From Mixophyes australis (taxonomy: Eukaryota > Chordata > Amphibia > Anura > Limnodynastidae): a DNA stretch of 64,000 nucleotides. The stretch lies in NCBI GenBank assembly GCA_036250195.1, contig JAVHZZ010000005.1, positions 180,651,448 to 180,715,447 on the forward strand, written 5' to 3'. This document shows, piece after piece, positions 10,560 to 22,715 of this stretch. Position 1 is the first letter of the stretch, and every line of letters starts with the position of its first letter. The notes beneath the pieces were generated by a model. That model saw only the letters and a list, made by a program, of their open reading frames with translations. It did not search any database and had not been told where the DNA came from. The translations under genes were made by a program, and so were the position numbers.

Positions 10560-11305
10560 TATCACGGTTCAGAAATGGATACTTCGGTTTGCCAATATTT
10601 GCACTACTCAAGTGAGGCACGAAGTCTAATGGGGAGACGGTTTTCACCAGGGACCACCGCAAGGCAGTTTGGTCTTGACTGCGTCTATCCCGCAGGTCGC
10701 TGCCCTTACTAATTGTACCAGGTGATACCTTGTCTGTTGTCAGCAATGGCAGACAACACGAGGAGAAGAATAGTCGAAGTCAGCAGGTTACCACTGGACT
10801 GATGGTTAGATTCTCTGGAGAGTGTTAGGTCTGCGGACAACAGGTTACCTCTGGAATGACGGCAAGTACACTGTGCAGTGTCGGCTCTGGAGTCAGCAGG
10901 TTACCACTGGAATGAAGGTTAAATATATTCTGGAGAGAGTCAGCTCTGCGGACAACAGGTTACCACTGGAATGGCGGCGAAGTACTCTGTAGTGTTTCAA
11001 CTCTGCGGACAACAGGTTAACAATAGGATGCAATTCTCCATAAGGAAGAAAACACAGCAGGAGTAAATGGAGCCACGTCTAGCACCTAGGAGGTAACAAG
11101 AAGAACAGGCACCAAACTTAGGAGGAGGTGCCTTTTTGAATTTGGAGCCAAAATGCCGTATCCAATAGGGAGGGAGGAGAAGGGATAAATAGATGTGCAG
11201 ACCTGAAAATGAACATTGCGGCTGCCGGAGCGGAGGAGGCTGGCGGCGGGACCAGGTAAGAGCGCCAGGGGTCGGGTGTGCAGTCCGATTGCCCGGCGTG
11301 TGACA
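10560..11305 (-). mobile_element. Solo LTR, family B
   Basis: A 746-bp unit flanked by a perfect 5-bp duplication CACAG (10555-10559 and 11306-11310). The plus-strand left end is TATCACGG and the right end CGTGTGACA, so the termini are inverted repeats of the form TGTCAC with one substitution at the left. No internal genes. Minus orientation is tentative, based on pyrimidine-rich text resembling the other frog LTRs. On the plus strand a TATA-like GGATAAATAG (11182 region) and a good donor CAG|GTAAGA (11253-11261) are also present. Confidence 0.75.
10781..11020. repeat. 57-bp tandem repeat inside LTR B
   Basis: Five degenerate copies marked by CAGGTTA at 10784, 10841, 10897, 10956 and 11013 (spacing 56-59 bp). 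Each copy is preceded by AGTCAG or CTGCGGACAA and most are followed by CCACTGGAATG. Such arrays in LTRs often hold repeated enhancer or spacer units. Confidence 0.85.
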
Positions 11306-11398
11306 CACAGGTTGTACTAATTATTGTACTAGTCACCTGGAAAAACTGCACTGTTAGGAGGCCATGAGGATTGGATTTGGGAAAACCTGCACTAGTAT

Positions 11399-11455
11399 AT
11401 ATTTATTTATTATTGTCTATTTATGTAGCACCACCATATTTCACAGTATAGAAAA
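11399..11455 (-). repeat. L2-type LINE tail fragment (probable)
   Basis: TTATTTATTATTG followed by TTTATGTAGCACCACCATAT resembles the reverse complement of L2 3' ends seen elsewhere in this window. Short and eroded. Confidence 0.42.
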
Positions 11456-14359
11456 TATTTAACAACACTAAATATATATATAGTACTCACTTTGCTACCA
11501 AAGTAAAGCCCTATTATTTAATATATATATAATCATGAATGTATATAGATTAAGTAGTTCAAAAGTTATTCTCAGTTTAACCGCCATATTGTGTAAATGT
11601 GAACATTAATATGGTTATGAAAGACAATAACACCTATACTTACACAATTATACATTAAAACATGGTAGAGTTTGCTATTTTAATATTTGAAAGCTTTTAA
11701 TTTTGCTATAAAATCTGACTTTGATGCACCCTTTCATATTACATTCCTTGCAGGAGACAGAATATACAGTACAATGTAATAGCTAATAGCATCTTAATCA
11801 GTGGCACTATTGGCTGCTATGAATGTGGGAGCATTCTAAAAGTTGGGTTACAGTGCTACGCCTTTTGAGTAGCTAGTGCAGCAAAGTATAGTATATTTTA
11901 ATACACAATTATGCTATATAATTGCTTTACTATACATATGTTCTACTGAATGATGCTATATAATTGCTTTACTATACATATGTTCTACTGAATGATACAT
12001 GTTTATCATGTATAAGTAAATAATTTATATATCAACCTCTAATACATTATTTATGTATTATAAACACTAATGAGAAGAACAGACATACTGTATACGAACA
12101 TTAGTAAAATCATTTAAATTAATAATTTATGAAATTATTTTGATGTTGGCTAAATTGAGTCCTCTTACCTCCTGTCACAATGAGTATACATGTTGTGACC
12201 TATCTATGTTCTTCAAGATCAAGCTTGTCAGGTTTCTGTCTTCCTCCTTTTGTTAATGACTTCTGGGTCAGACAGGATCTTTGTCTGCATTTGCTCTGTG
12301 GAGTTTATCACTATCAGGCAGTATCCCTGTTATTGGGCTGTGATATCTGTTTAGTAGGGACCTACCAGGAGCGCTCACTGGCCAATGCAGAATAGCATAT
12401 GTCTGATACGTGCATTTGCATTTGTGACACAAAGGAGTCGCACACTTGACATGGAACTTGAAAATTACCCGATATGACTTCTATCCTCCTGGTTCTTTTA
12501 GGATCCAGTGGGTCCAAAATTGTGTTACACGGTGGTTTATATTCTGACATAGAAAAAGCACATAGAAATCAATTTGACATTTTCTTTCATTGTCTAAATT
12601 ACACATTAAAAATAATTGATGATTGATTGTTATGAGCATCGCTTATTTTATACATAAAAAAGAAATGTAACGCCTGTAAACATCACAAGGAGAATTAGTA
12701 TGTGGCGCCAGGCCATAGATTGGCATGCACAGCCTTGAGTGTTTATAATTAATACTTAAAATGCGTTCGTAACCTCCATTGTCCTTTGTAATGCTGAACA
12801 CCCCACTGTTTACTAAGTTCTGCTCACCCCTGTTTCTCTGCTTTGTAGAGCAACATGATGGGGAACATACCTCCCAACTGTGAGTTGGGACAAAGTACTG
12901 GCTGCATGAGACGGTAGTAATGAGTGATATCATCTCACCTCTCGTTATTTAATTTCCCACTCTCCCTCTTCCCACATGCATTTTATTGCTCTCCATTCTC
13001 TCTCTCCTATGCAAATTTTCCTTCACCTTCCCTTTCCTCCTAAAGCAATTGTTTTTGCCATTCTCCACCCCCACCGGACTGGTGCCATCAGTCTTCCTAG
13101 GCTGTACTCACAGCATAGGATGTCAGCAAGAATAGAGATTTTGTATTATGTCTCTTTTCTCTGAATTGCACTATGATATTTGTGCTCCTGTGGGAAAGGT
13201 GTAGAGTGGGAATGTAATTTTTGGGGCTGCCATCAAAAAGTATCAGAAGATCACTCCATGGATTCCAACACAAAAGAAGCCCTGGTTATGGGATACTTCA
13301 CATTTCCACTTTATATAGAAACAAGGTATCGGTGACAATGGCAAGTTTTTTGTTTTTAATATTGCCTTTTAAGTACAGTGAAAGAAGCAGAGTAAAACTA
13401 CAACCGTATACTACACCTCATACTGCATCCTTTTAGAGAGGCTGAGTGCAGTATGATTTATAGCCATTTAGTGGTCATACAGTATGGTATTGTCAGTGTC
13501 AAACGATTACAACAAACAAAAATAACATAACACTGCAGCACTCAGAGCTTTCTAAGTTCTTGCCATCTAGTCTCTCCCAAAAAAGAAGAAAAAATGTGTT
13601 TATCACCCTTTTTGGCAATTTTTAATTTATTCAGAATTTAATTTAACAATAGGCCATATTTTATTATCTTTTCACCAAATTGTCACTAACCTTGAAGTCA
13701 GGCAAAAGAATTTGACAATATAGCTTCAAAAATCAATGTGTTTACATGAAGCATTGAGTACACATGATTTTCCTTTGGGATGTCTCCCAGCTGCAGGATA
13801 TTTCTCCTTGAGTAGTTATTGAAATCTTGATGTGCTCTCTAAAGATCTCTCAATAGATATTCATGATACTGAATATGCCCATCTATAATAATGTATTTCC
13901 AGATGAGGCTTCAGGTTCAAGAGACTGATATCATGCAGACGTTGAAAAATAATAATATAATGATAAGATATAATTAGAAAAAAATTGTATAACACCTTAA
14001 ACCTTCCAGTTGTAATATCCCAAAAGGGTAGGTTAGGAAGGTAGCGGTGGCATTCAGAGCTCACATTTAGGTGAATAAAAATGCGTATGTATTTCTTTCC
14101 ACCAGTACTGATAACTGACATAAAGACAGAAAAGATAAATACACAGACAGGGTGCACATTCTTGCAAATCCAAAAAAGAAAATGTCACCGGGTCCTTTGC
14201 AATCCACAATTGTAAACAGACCTTTATAGCCTTACTCTGATTCACAAGTCCTGACATAAATATTTCTAGATTCAAAACAGCTAAAAGAGGCTCAGCCCAG
14301 AAGTCTCCCCAATTTAGACAGATTTACCTTGACAAGCTAAGCCTATTACAAACACTGGT
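11456..14359. other. Mostly unrecognised AT-rich DNA
   Basis: Apart from the tandem duplication at 11911-11994 and a short fragment at 12866-12905 (ACATACCTCCCAACTGTGAG) shared with the repeat near 43214, nothing is recognised. No convincing reading frame. Confidence 0.35.
11911..11994. repeat. Exact 42-bp tandem duplication
   Basis: Two identical 42-bp copies (11911-11952 and 11953-11994), each starting ATGCTATATAATTGC. Identity points to a recent event or a collapse/expansion error in assembly. Confidence 0.95.
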
Positions 14360-15140
14360 CCTGTCTTCTCAGTGCTTTCACTATCCCAACCACTGCTGTT
14401 TTCCAATCCTTGGTCCAGCAGGAGTTGTAATCCTCAGCCAGGACCATCTGCAGCTTCACATTTGTTCTATCCAGCTGTACCTCGCTGCCTCTCCATTCCA
14501 AAACACTCATATCCAGCCAGACTGGAACAAACTCCTAGCCCAGTGATGAATAAACTACTTCTCCAGCCAAACAGGATTCTGCCACATCTCTCTCTTCACT
14601 GTCCTAGACCCAGCTGTTTTACACCCAACCCTTTTATCATGCATTCTATGCTAAGTATGATACACTTGTACAATCATTCAGACGTTACTGTAGAACACAA
14701 ATGGAGTGTTCAAAGCCAGTGATAGCAGAGTCTGAGACTATCACATGCCGATTGCAGCTGTCGCTTACCGAATCCAATGTCAGTATGTGTGTGTGGTATA
14801 GCACATACAGCGGTATGCTCAGTATAACAGTCCTGCATAAGAGCCTTATTGCCACCACAGTTATTCCCATGCCCACAGCTCTGTGCCCAACTAAACTGTC
14901 TTACGACTCCCCATACAGCCCTATGCCCAGATCAACATTTGCATTCCAACCAGAGTCTAATGCCTGTTGCCGCACTGTTCAAGCATTACAGTCTTCTGCC
15001 CACCACTACAATACTGTACCTACCACAGTACTCTGCCCACCATAGCACGTTACAGCCCTCTCCTCAGCAGAACCCTATCCACAAAATACAGCCCTGTGCT
15101 AGTCTCCTTTACCGCTTCCCTGCATTTCCCTTACCTTAAC
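14360..15140. repeat. G-poor, C/T/A-rich degenerate repeat (probable)
   Basis: Strong strand asymmetry with repeated phrases such as CTGCCCACCA, ATGCCCA and TACAGCCCT at irregular spacing, giving several overlapping but unrelated frames. Looks like an ancient low-complexity or satellite-derived segment, similar in style to the interiors of some hAT elements here. Confidence 0.4.
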
Positions 15141-16167
15141 TTCTCTTGGTGGTTGTTAGTGCTCTCTCCACTTTAGCAGTGATGAAAACACCCTGCTAAT
15201 AAAGTTTAAGCACAGCTATTTTATATATTTAAATTGCAGGATTACTCTACAATGTAACCACTGGGATTTAATGCAGTGAAGCCACAGAAGTTTCACATTA
15301 AGACCATGTAGCTTCTACTTACAACAGCAGTTTCAATTAAGAAACATGTGCATTGCTATGAAGGGTGAGTGAACCAGAAGCAGTTAGTGACACTGTTTGA
15401 CTCAACAGTATTGGTGCTGCCCATCACATCAAGAGTTTGCAAGAGCCTTGACATTCTGTATAAACAGTAGGACTGCCATGGTCACCGAGACCTTGTTTCT
15501 ATACAATTTTATTGTTATTTTTTAACTATGTGTTTTGTGGGGAAAACGAAATGGTCCATGTGTGACTGTGGATAGGATATTTTTGGGTGTATGGAAAATA
15601 CTCTAGCTACAGGCTCCTGAGGTTCAGCAAGGCTGCTCCTCTATTAGCCCCTCGGAAGCATATATTCTTTCAGTGCAAGTGGCCAGGAAGGTGGTTGTCT
15701 GGCTAAATGTGATTGTTGAGTCGTCTTCTTTGATTGGCCATGAGCACATATATGAAGTTTGAATACAGACAAGTAAGAAACTACTATTTTAATATTATAA
15801 TAATAATAATAATAATAATAACATATAATATGAATACTGTTATATAGCTGATCTGATTGCTTATCTTCACGTGACACTTGCAAGTTATAACATCTAAATT
15901 TTTTGTGCTGGCGTAAGGGATAGTGCTACATCAGATCTTGACTGAATCATTTGAGCTATATAACAAAGGCAGTATTATTGTCTGCTATGTTCAATAATGT
16001 GACATTTATGAGTGCAGCATTAAAATTATTTTAATGGAACTGCTAAAAGTCTCCCAATATTTTTTTTTACATTTGCAGAAATTACAATATTAATTTATTA
16101 GATGAAACATTTGTGCTAATTCACAAGGGAGAAACTCTTCAATTAATTTTGTTTTGAGTTATTTTAA
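15141..16167. other. No recognisable gene; one ATA microsatellite
   Basis: Nothing recognised except an (ATA)n tract at about 15794-15831. Confidence 0.4.
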
Positions 16168-16319
16168 ACTAAAAACTTTATTTATGTAGCAAAATTATTA
16201 AAAAAAAAAAAAAAGTTGTGGTTTAAAAAAAGAGCACAGAACTTACTAAAAACTTTGTTTATGTAGCAAAATTATTAAAAAGAAAAAAAGTTGAGGTTTA
16301 AGAAAAGAGCACAGAACTT
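16168..16319. repeat. 75-77 bp tandem duplication
   Basis: Two near-identical copies (16168-16244 and 16245-16319) beginning ACTAAAAACTTT and ending AGAGCACAGAACTT, differing at a few positions and in A-run length. Confidence 0.92.
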
Positions 16320-16677
16320 GGGTGTAGTCTCGGCTGTATTCAAATCCAACGGATCTCAAGATATGTTTTGATTTGAATCTGGGTGTAAGTTCGCTGCCTA
16401 AATGGTACTTGCCATATATTAACAAACAGAACAGAACAGCATTATATACACAAGCATATGTACAATATAATGTCACATCAGAACACATACAAAAAAATTG
16501 TATATTATAAAATAAATGAATAACTCTAAACAGTATAATCAAGTACATTTCTAGGTGCACACCCATTTCCTGATCCTTGGCAGTGTCCCCAGAAAATTGA
16601 TCTGCACCTAGCTTTGCACAATTGCGGGTCCATCTGAAAATGTACATAGTGAAAAAGAGTAAGATGACACTTTAAAG

Positions 16678-16819
16678 CAGTGGTCGAAGTGGACCAGCAT
16701 ACGTTGGTATGCCATATCACCAAGTCTTCTACGGCTTTGATTGTAAAACTATCAAATTCCAAATTCCATTCCCTTACACTGTCCATAACACCACTTCTAA
16801 ATTTCCACTTTAACCACTG
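16678..16819. mobile_element. 142-bp hAT MITE, copy 1
   Basis: Starts CAGTGGTCGAAGTGGA and ends in a complementary TCCACTTTAACCACTG. Flanked by CTTTAAAG (16670-16677) and CTTTAATG (16820-16827), an 8-bp duplication with two mismatches. A second member with the same ends lies at 38388-38534. Confidence 0.82.
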
Positions 16820-16827
16820 CTTTAATG

Positions 16828-18333
16828 TCCAACACACTACCACTTTATGACATCCTCTTTTTTTTAAAGTTTCTCTGTCTCCTACCATAATGCTCAGTTT
16901 ACCCCCATGGATATCTCCAATTAATCATGATAGTGAGGAGACATCCGGACTCCCTTTATTACATGTGTCAGTTTTGAAGTATTTTAATACATTGGTTGAA
17001 GTACAGCTTGAAATGAGCTTTTTCACAATAGTGTAACTGGAAGGAGCAAACACATACCATTTAAATTATAGTATGAGACACAAACAAAACCTGGCACTTC
17101 TTAAAATTGTAGTATAGTCTTCTTAGTATGATAGAGTATAATAGTAAAACAGTTTAGAGTTTAGTAACTTAGCTATGGTAGCTTCTTAGTAAAGTAGAGT
17201 TTAATAATTAAATGTTTAAATTTAGTAACTTAGCTGTAGACCTTGGCAATAATGGCTGATTAGGAGGTCCTGTATCCTGGTGTGATGTAATTAGCGGAAG
17301 AGAGAGCAATTGACATTATCAAATACTGTTTTGTCTTATCTGTGTGTGTGAGTATAGCTCTTGTGCTGGAAGTAGTCATTGCTCTATTAATATGTAATTT
17401 GTGAGAGTGAAGTCGTCCATTCCGGAGACCTGTTTTTTTTACTATAAAAAAAGACAAGTGTCATGTGGTTTTTCTGTGCCATGTGCTTGGAGGAGCAGAG
17501 AAGTGTAAATTGAACAAGCATGAGTTAATGAAGGTCCTCTAACGCACACCCTCTCTCCTAAATGTGCCTTATCTCATTTAAATAATCTTGACCCACTAAA
17601 CAGAGTCTCATGTTTTGATTGTGAAAAATAATTTATAAGCCCAATTCATTAAGAGGAAGGAACACCCCTGAGCCCTCCAACTCCCCCAAGCGTACAGTGC
17701 AAACTTTTGCACCAACACAGATGCTTGTCATCTTGGTCCACAAATGAATGCACTTCCCCTTAAAACTAGGTACAATTACAGAAGTAGGCAAGTAAAATTA
17801 CACAATAGCATTTACACTACTGGTTTGCAGTTTTTCATGATTGCCTTACTGTCATTCATTGCCCTTACTCCCAAAGCTAATGTCTCCTACATTATCCTGG
17901 TGCTCAATCTTTATCCATATTATTCATATAAATGTTGATATCACTGATCATAGCTCTACCCTCTACCTTGTTTGTTTGCTTTTTTATGCCATTCAATGTC
18001 TGGTGCCATTACTCTCATAATTAGCTTAGATATGTACTGTCATTCACCTGTTCATATTTTAGAAGTCATGGCTGTAGTTCCTGTCTGACTGTCTTTTGAC
18101 TGCTCAGTCATTGTAAATTGCACATTATTTCAAGTATTGTTCTGAGCTATGTTATTCAAGGTGAGGTAATAGGCGAATTTGATTAGGACAACAGGTGAAG
18201 GTCTAGGTCTAATGCAAGTGGGACGTATGCCTGTTTGCATAGCTTATTTTGTGTGAAACTCCCATTTTACAGCAACCCTGCATCAGGACAGTAACTTTTA
18301 ATTTGTCTCACTCCTCCCTCTCCACTTATATTG
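16828..18333. other. No recognisable gene or repeat
   Basis: AT-rich sequence with short frames only. A weak internal redundancy (TTTAGTAACTTAGCTRTRG twice, near 17161 and 17221) is the only structure noted. Confidence 0.35.
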
Positions 18334-18339
18334 GTATAT

Positions 18340-18567
18340 TGGGTTTCCTCCGGGTGCTCTGGTTTCCTCCCACGTTCCTAAAAACATACTGGTAGGTTAA
18401 TTGACTGCTATTAAAATTGCCCTTACTCTCTCTCGGTCTGTGTCTGTGTGTGTATGTTAAGGGATTTAGATTGTAAGCTTCAATGGGGCAGGGACTGATG
18501 TGAATGAGTTCTCTGTACAGCGCTGCAGAATCAGTGGCGCTATATAAATAAATGGTGATGATGATGA
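18340..18567 (+). mobile_element. L2-clade LINE 3' end (or L2-mobilised SINE)
   Basis: Contains GGGTTTCCTCCGGGTGCTC, GATTGTAAGCTTCAATGGGG, TGTACAGCGCTGCAGAATCA and GCGCTATATAAATAAATGG, ending in a (GATG/ATG)n tail. The same block occurs in reverse at 19896-20245 and as a short tail at 55578-55647. It is 3'-UTR sequence without coding capacity. Confidence 0.8.
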
Positions 18568-19895
18568 TTATTCACCTTCTTTACAAGCTTGTGTCTTATA
18601 AGCTATGTCATTGTACAGCTAAACATTATTGATATCCTTTAACAGAATAGAGCAAAACATAATAAACTGTTCCATAAAATGGTAAAAGATTAGTGTATTG
18701 CTAACGTTATTTTTTTTATTATATTTGGTGAATGTAAACATGATTTTATAAATCCAAAACAAAACATGTTCATATCAGCAGATCTAAACTTCTTTAATGA
18801 GAGGACACTGTCCTTTCTATAGAAAAAGCAAATGCTTTATGTTGAAATGGAATGTAATATGTTTGCAGAGTGTTTGAGACTTTAACGTTTTAAAATCAAT
18901 ATGAAAATGAACAGTCAATTGTTTTACATGTAACCATAATATCTATTTATAATATATTGCTCTCAATTGCAATTTTAGTAATCTTTTTCATGCACATACC
19001 CAAGAGTACTGCATTATTACTCTTATGTTTGGAAAAACACAGTAGCTATATTTAGTATAATTATGTCATATTAACTTCAGGAAATAAACAGATCTTTAAT
19101 TACATCTCAGTGACAAAAATCACTTATTGTATAGCAAAATCATATTTGTAATAATGACTAAAAATATACTGTCTGAAATTAAAACATTATCGGCATATTT
19201 ATATATTTAAACGTTCGATTATGTGTTACAGCGCTAATGCCAATTTTCTCTTTTCTCATCGTTTAACATAGCTTTAATAATATATCAAACAGCATCATCA
19301 CAGGAGTAGATTAACAGAAGAGTTTGTAAAATGTGTCCTAGCAGAGTTTAGTATGTGGTGGATAGAGCTGTAGATCCCTTTTCAAGTACTGTTCCCTCAT
19401 TTTATACATATGTAATGTTGTGGACCTTTGTAAACTAGATAAAACATTGTATTGTCTTTTACAAAAGTTCTTTAAAACAAGAGTTCTTTAAAAATACTCA
19501 TATTTCATCAGAAAGAATAACTAAGTTATGAAGCTATGATTTAACTAAGATACAATCAAAACCAGAAGGGTTTCCAAGGCGCAATGAATATATAATCTGA
19601 GAAATCAAAAGAAAATGTCACTAGCACTTTATAACGTGTGTATAATTTCAGGTAAGTATGTCAATATCATTGAAATATACAATCAGATTTCATTCTAAAT
19701 ATATGATAAAAGCATAAATATATGAATAAATCAGGGCACTGATATAGGCAAAGTGAATGTAATATATATGCCAATAGCAAGCTTCAAAAACTCAATCATA
19801 GGTGTAAGCATAAGCATACTTGAGTCTCTAAAATTAGAGTATGTCAGCGTGACACGTTTATATCTCTCCTTATAGTTCCTCAATAATAGTAATTG
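18568..19895. other. Unrecognised AT-rich DNA
   Basis: No frame longer than 60 codons was noted in this stretch and no repeat family is recognised. This makes it one of the least repeat-like stretches of the window and a reasonable place to look for conserved non-coding sequence. Confidence 0.35.
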
Positions 19896-20245
19896 TTATT
19901 ATTATTATTACCATTTATTTATATAGCGCCACTAATTCCACAGCGCTGTACAGAGAACTCACTCACATCAGTCCCTGCCCCATTGGGGCTTACAGTCTAA
20001 ATTCCTTAACACACACTCACACACACACACACACAGAGACAGACACACAGAGACAGACAGACAGACACACAGAGACAGACAGACCAACTAGGGTCAATTT
20101 GTTAGCAGCCAATTAACCTACAAGTATGTTTTTCGAGTGTCGGAGGAAACCGGAGCACCAGGAGGAAACCCACGCAAACACGGGGAGAACATACAAACTC
20201 CACACAGATAAGGCCATGGTCGGGAATTGAACTCACTCGTGATTA
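19896..20245 (-). mobile_element. L2-clade LINE 3' end, reverse orientation
   Basis: Reverse complement of the 18340-18567 block: (TTA)n start, TATATAGCGCCACTAATTCC, CCCCATTGGGGCTTACAGTC, then CGGAGGAAACC-type sequence and GGGGAGAACATACAAACTCC. It is longer than the other copy and carries an internal CA/GACA microsatellite at 20011-20083. Confidence 0.82.
20011..20083. repeat. CA/CAGA microsatellite
   Basis: Alternating (CA)n and (GACAGA)n tracts inside the reverse L2 copy. Confidence 0.9.
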
Positions 20246-20260
20246 GCTCAAAACCAGTGA

Positions 20261-20697
20261 GATGAAAAGAAAACTTTTATGCATGCTCCATCCGTCTTGC
20301 TCCCAATCTGTGCTCCTTCAAACAGGCACTCAAAACTCACCTGTTCCTGAAAGCCTACCAACCATCCACTTAACTCCTCATCCACTCTGCTTGCTCTCCC
20401 CCCTCTCCCCTGGTCCCTTTTTCTCCCTTGCATCACTGCCTCCCTTCGTGCCTGTTTTGTCCACCATCCCTTAGGATGTAAGCTCGCATGAGCAGGGCCC
20501 CTCTACCCTCCTGTCTCCATACCGACTCTTCTGCTGCGCCCTCACTCCATATGTCTGCCCGGAGTTTCTGAAGCATTGGTGCTTAGTGTTTATTGTTCTG
20601 TAATGTTTTACCCTGTATGGTCTACTGTTCGTACTATGTAAGGCACTGCGAAAACCCTGTGGAGCCCAACAAATAAATGATAATAATAATAATAATG
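20261..20697 (+). mobile_element. L2-like LINE: end of ORF2 plus 3' UTR
   Basis: One frame reads SFKQALKTHLFLKAY (about 20316-20360), the usual C-terminal motif of L2-type reverse transcriptases, followed by a CT-rich 3' UTR, GATGTAAGCTCGCATGAGCA, GTAAGGCACTGCGAAAACC and a (AATAAT)n tail. 5'-truncated; lies almost back to back with the reverse L2 copy before it. Confidence 0.75.
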
Positions 20698-20887
20698 TAC
20701 AAGCATTGAAAGTAATGGTTTTGTTGTACATGTATAATTTTTGTATTTGTTTCTACAGGTGCACTAATAATTCAATTGACATTAATGTGAATGACTCCAT
20801 GAAGTTTTCTATTGCTAGCCAAACAGATTAGTTCTAGACATAAGTGTTTTATTAGTGAATTAACTTGTTCATTTCATTGGGGTCTTC

Positions 20888-20945
20888 GAAACATAGAAAT
20901 TTTGAATTTGACAGCAGATAAGAACCACTTGGCCATCTAGTCTGC
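20888..20945 (-). mobile_element. CR1-type LINE tail
   Basis: ACATAGAAATTTTGAATTTG then CAGATAAGAACCACTTGG and CATCTAGTCTGCAC: the reverse complement of a widespread vertebrate CR1 3' end that finishes in TCTATG-type octamers. Confidence 0.65.
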
Positions 20946-21278
20946 ACATTTTTTCCAATAATGGTTTTTATTAAAGTTTTTCATTTTCATGGTATAAAAG
21001 AAAACATTAAAATGAGTGGAAAAGAGGTTGTAGAGGGGAAAGGGCAAGGAAAAAGAGTGGGAGTACACATATAATACTCAAAAAATGTATGGCATACAAT
21101 TTGAGATCTTAGTAACAGTACTCAAGTTTGTAACATACTCTCTTAGGTATAGGAGTGTCTTGTGGTATGGGATTTCTTTGATATATTTTCTTTCCAGGCG
21201 AGCCACATCATGTGGGATGAGGAAGCGGAAGAAGTATATGGGACACCTAGTGTTTCCATATGACAGTTCAACTGGACC

Positions 21279-21625
21279 TGTAATGATACTGGTGGTATTA
21301 TCTGAAGCTCAATAGCCGAGTAGATATCCAGCGAGTAGTCAGACGTTGCCGGGTCAGTACATAAGCGGGTAGACAGACGTTTGCCAGGTCGGTACACAAT
21401 CAGGTAGTCACAGATGCAAGGAAGTGTAGCAAGTAGCAGAAGCTGAGCAAGCAGAATACTCAAGTGCATATCTGATCCAGGAAGTTCCTGTTATAGGCCC
21501 AAACTGGAAACAGGATCCAAGATGGTTTCTCCTTGATTCCATTTTGGTCATCTTGGATAAGGGCAAGTTACAAATACAGAGACCTCTAGTGGTCGGAGGT
21601 GCAAATATCAGAAGAATTCCTTACA
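21279..21625 (-). mobile_element. Solo LTR, family C, inside the L1 element
   Basis: A 347-bp unit reading TGTAATGATA at the left and CCTTACA at the right, flanked by perfect 5-bp duplications GGACC (21274-21278 and 21626-21630). On the minus strand it starts TGTAAGGAATTC, similar to the start of family A, and then has pyrimidine-rich text (for example GTACCGACCTGGCAAACG) like other frog LTRs, so minus is favoured. It must post-date the L1 it interrupts. Confidence 0.8.
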
Positions 21626-21832
21626 GGACCTTAGTTATTACCTTAGCAACCGGAGGGAAGACATTCTCCATGCTTGTGCAATCACCGCTCTAGTTGCTAT
21701 AAATATGTGGCCAACTGCGTATCTATCTCCAGAAGACAACTGCGGTGGATATAGCTGTAAGAGTGCCACTTCTGGAGTAAAGGGAACGGAGGTCTTAATG
21801 ACCTGGGATATTGTTGTGTAGACTGCAGGCCA

Positions 21833-22084
21833 CTAGGTATGGGCCGTGAGACAGCTCCAGAAAATGTGTAAAATGTCAGCTGTCATTCCACAATTCCACC
21901 AGCAGGCCTTGAACTGTTCTGGCCGCATCTTGTGGAGCCTATCTGGGATTAAATAAAGTCTGTGAAGTACTTTATAGTACATCCCTGAGTGGTTCAGACA
22001 CTTTGACATTCGATAGGTGCATATAACCCCAGTAGAGCCTGTCAAAGGCTTTTTCTGCATCTAATGGGAGAATTAACATCTCAC
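21833..22084 (-). pseudogene. L1/Tx1 reverse transcriptase, downstream fragments
   Basis: Carries LDAEKAFDRLYWGY (RT palm motif A region) near 22060 and then, after an internal deletion, RLHKM with ACWWNCGMTADILHIFWSC, the cysteine-histidine C-terminal motif typical of L1/Tx1 ORF2 proteins. Premature stops and deletion show it is dead. Confidence 0.78.
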
Positions 22085-22097
22085 CTAGGGACTTGTT

Positions 22098-22468
22098 TTT
22101 TGTGGGGTTTTTTAAACGTCTTTTATTGATTTTTAAATAAAGTTCAAAGCATACAAACATCAGAGTTGTGTCTATCAGGCAAATAATGTACAAGACATTC
22201 AGAACATCTTCAAGCAGTGAAACACTCAAGATTATTATGGCACAATGTTCAAAAGGGGTGGCATCATTATATCTCCATCCGTGCCATTTAGATTTATTGG
22301 GACAATGATGCTATGCTCATATGTACAGGTATACATGTACCACAATGAAAAGCAATAAAATAGAAATAAACAAAGAAAAATAAACAAACGAACTTTCAGT
22401 GAATGCTCCGAATAGCTATAGGTTATGAAAGCTGAGGTATGCCAGTCCTGCTAAGCACACCCCATCAT
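22098..22468 (-). mobile_element. L1 3'-tail insertion with 13-bp target duplication
   Basis: A 371-bp segment between two copies of CTAGGGACTTGTT (22085-22097 and 22469-22481). On the minus strand it ends CAATAAAAGACGTTTAAAAA, a polyadenylation signal followed by an A-rich tail, as expected for a 5'-truncated L1 copy inserted by target-primed reverse transcription. Removing it brings the flanking RT reading back into register. Confidence 0.83.
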
Positions 22469-22481
22469 CTAGGGACTTGTT

Positions 22482-22715
22482 AACTTGTTCAAAGATTTTA
22501 ATAGTTCTGCGTGTATTGTCAAATGCCTGACGACCCATAGCAAAGCTCACTTGACCTGGGTGTATTAGAGCAGGGATTAGGAGACTAAGGCGATTCGCAA
22601 TTAGTTTTGCGTAGATTTTTATATCCGAATTAAGTAAGGCAATTGGCCTATAATTTTGGCATAGAATCGGGTCCTTGCCCGGTTTGGGGATCATCACAAT
22701 ATGGGACACAAGCAT
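22482..22715 (-). pseudogene. L1/Tx1 reverse transcriptase, upstream fragment
   Basis: Reads IPKPGKDPILCQNYRPIALL, then DIKIYAKLIANRL and PGQVSFAMGRQAFDNTRRT: RT motifs 0 to 2 of the L1/Tx1 clade. The frame is cut by the 22098-22468 insertion. Confidence 0.85.

Noticed and set aside
12175..12432. TGTCACAATG ... CATTTGTGACA as a possible 256-bp LTR or inverted-repeat element
   Set aside because: The flanking 5-mers do not match and there are no other LTR features.
14372..15176. Several overlapping plus-strand frames of 70-116 codons
   Set aside because: The region is G-poor and so stop codons are scarce in several phases at once; no protein similarity seen.
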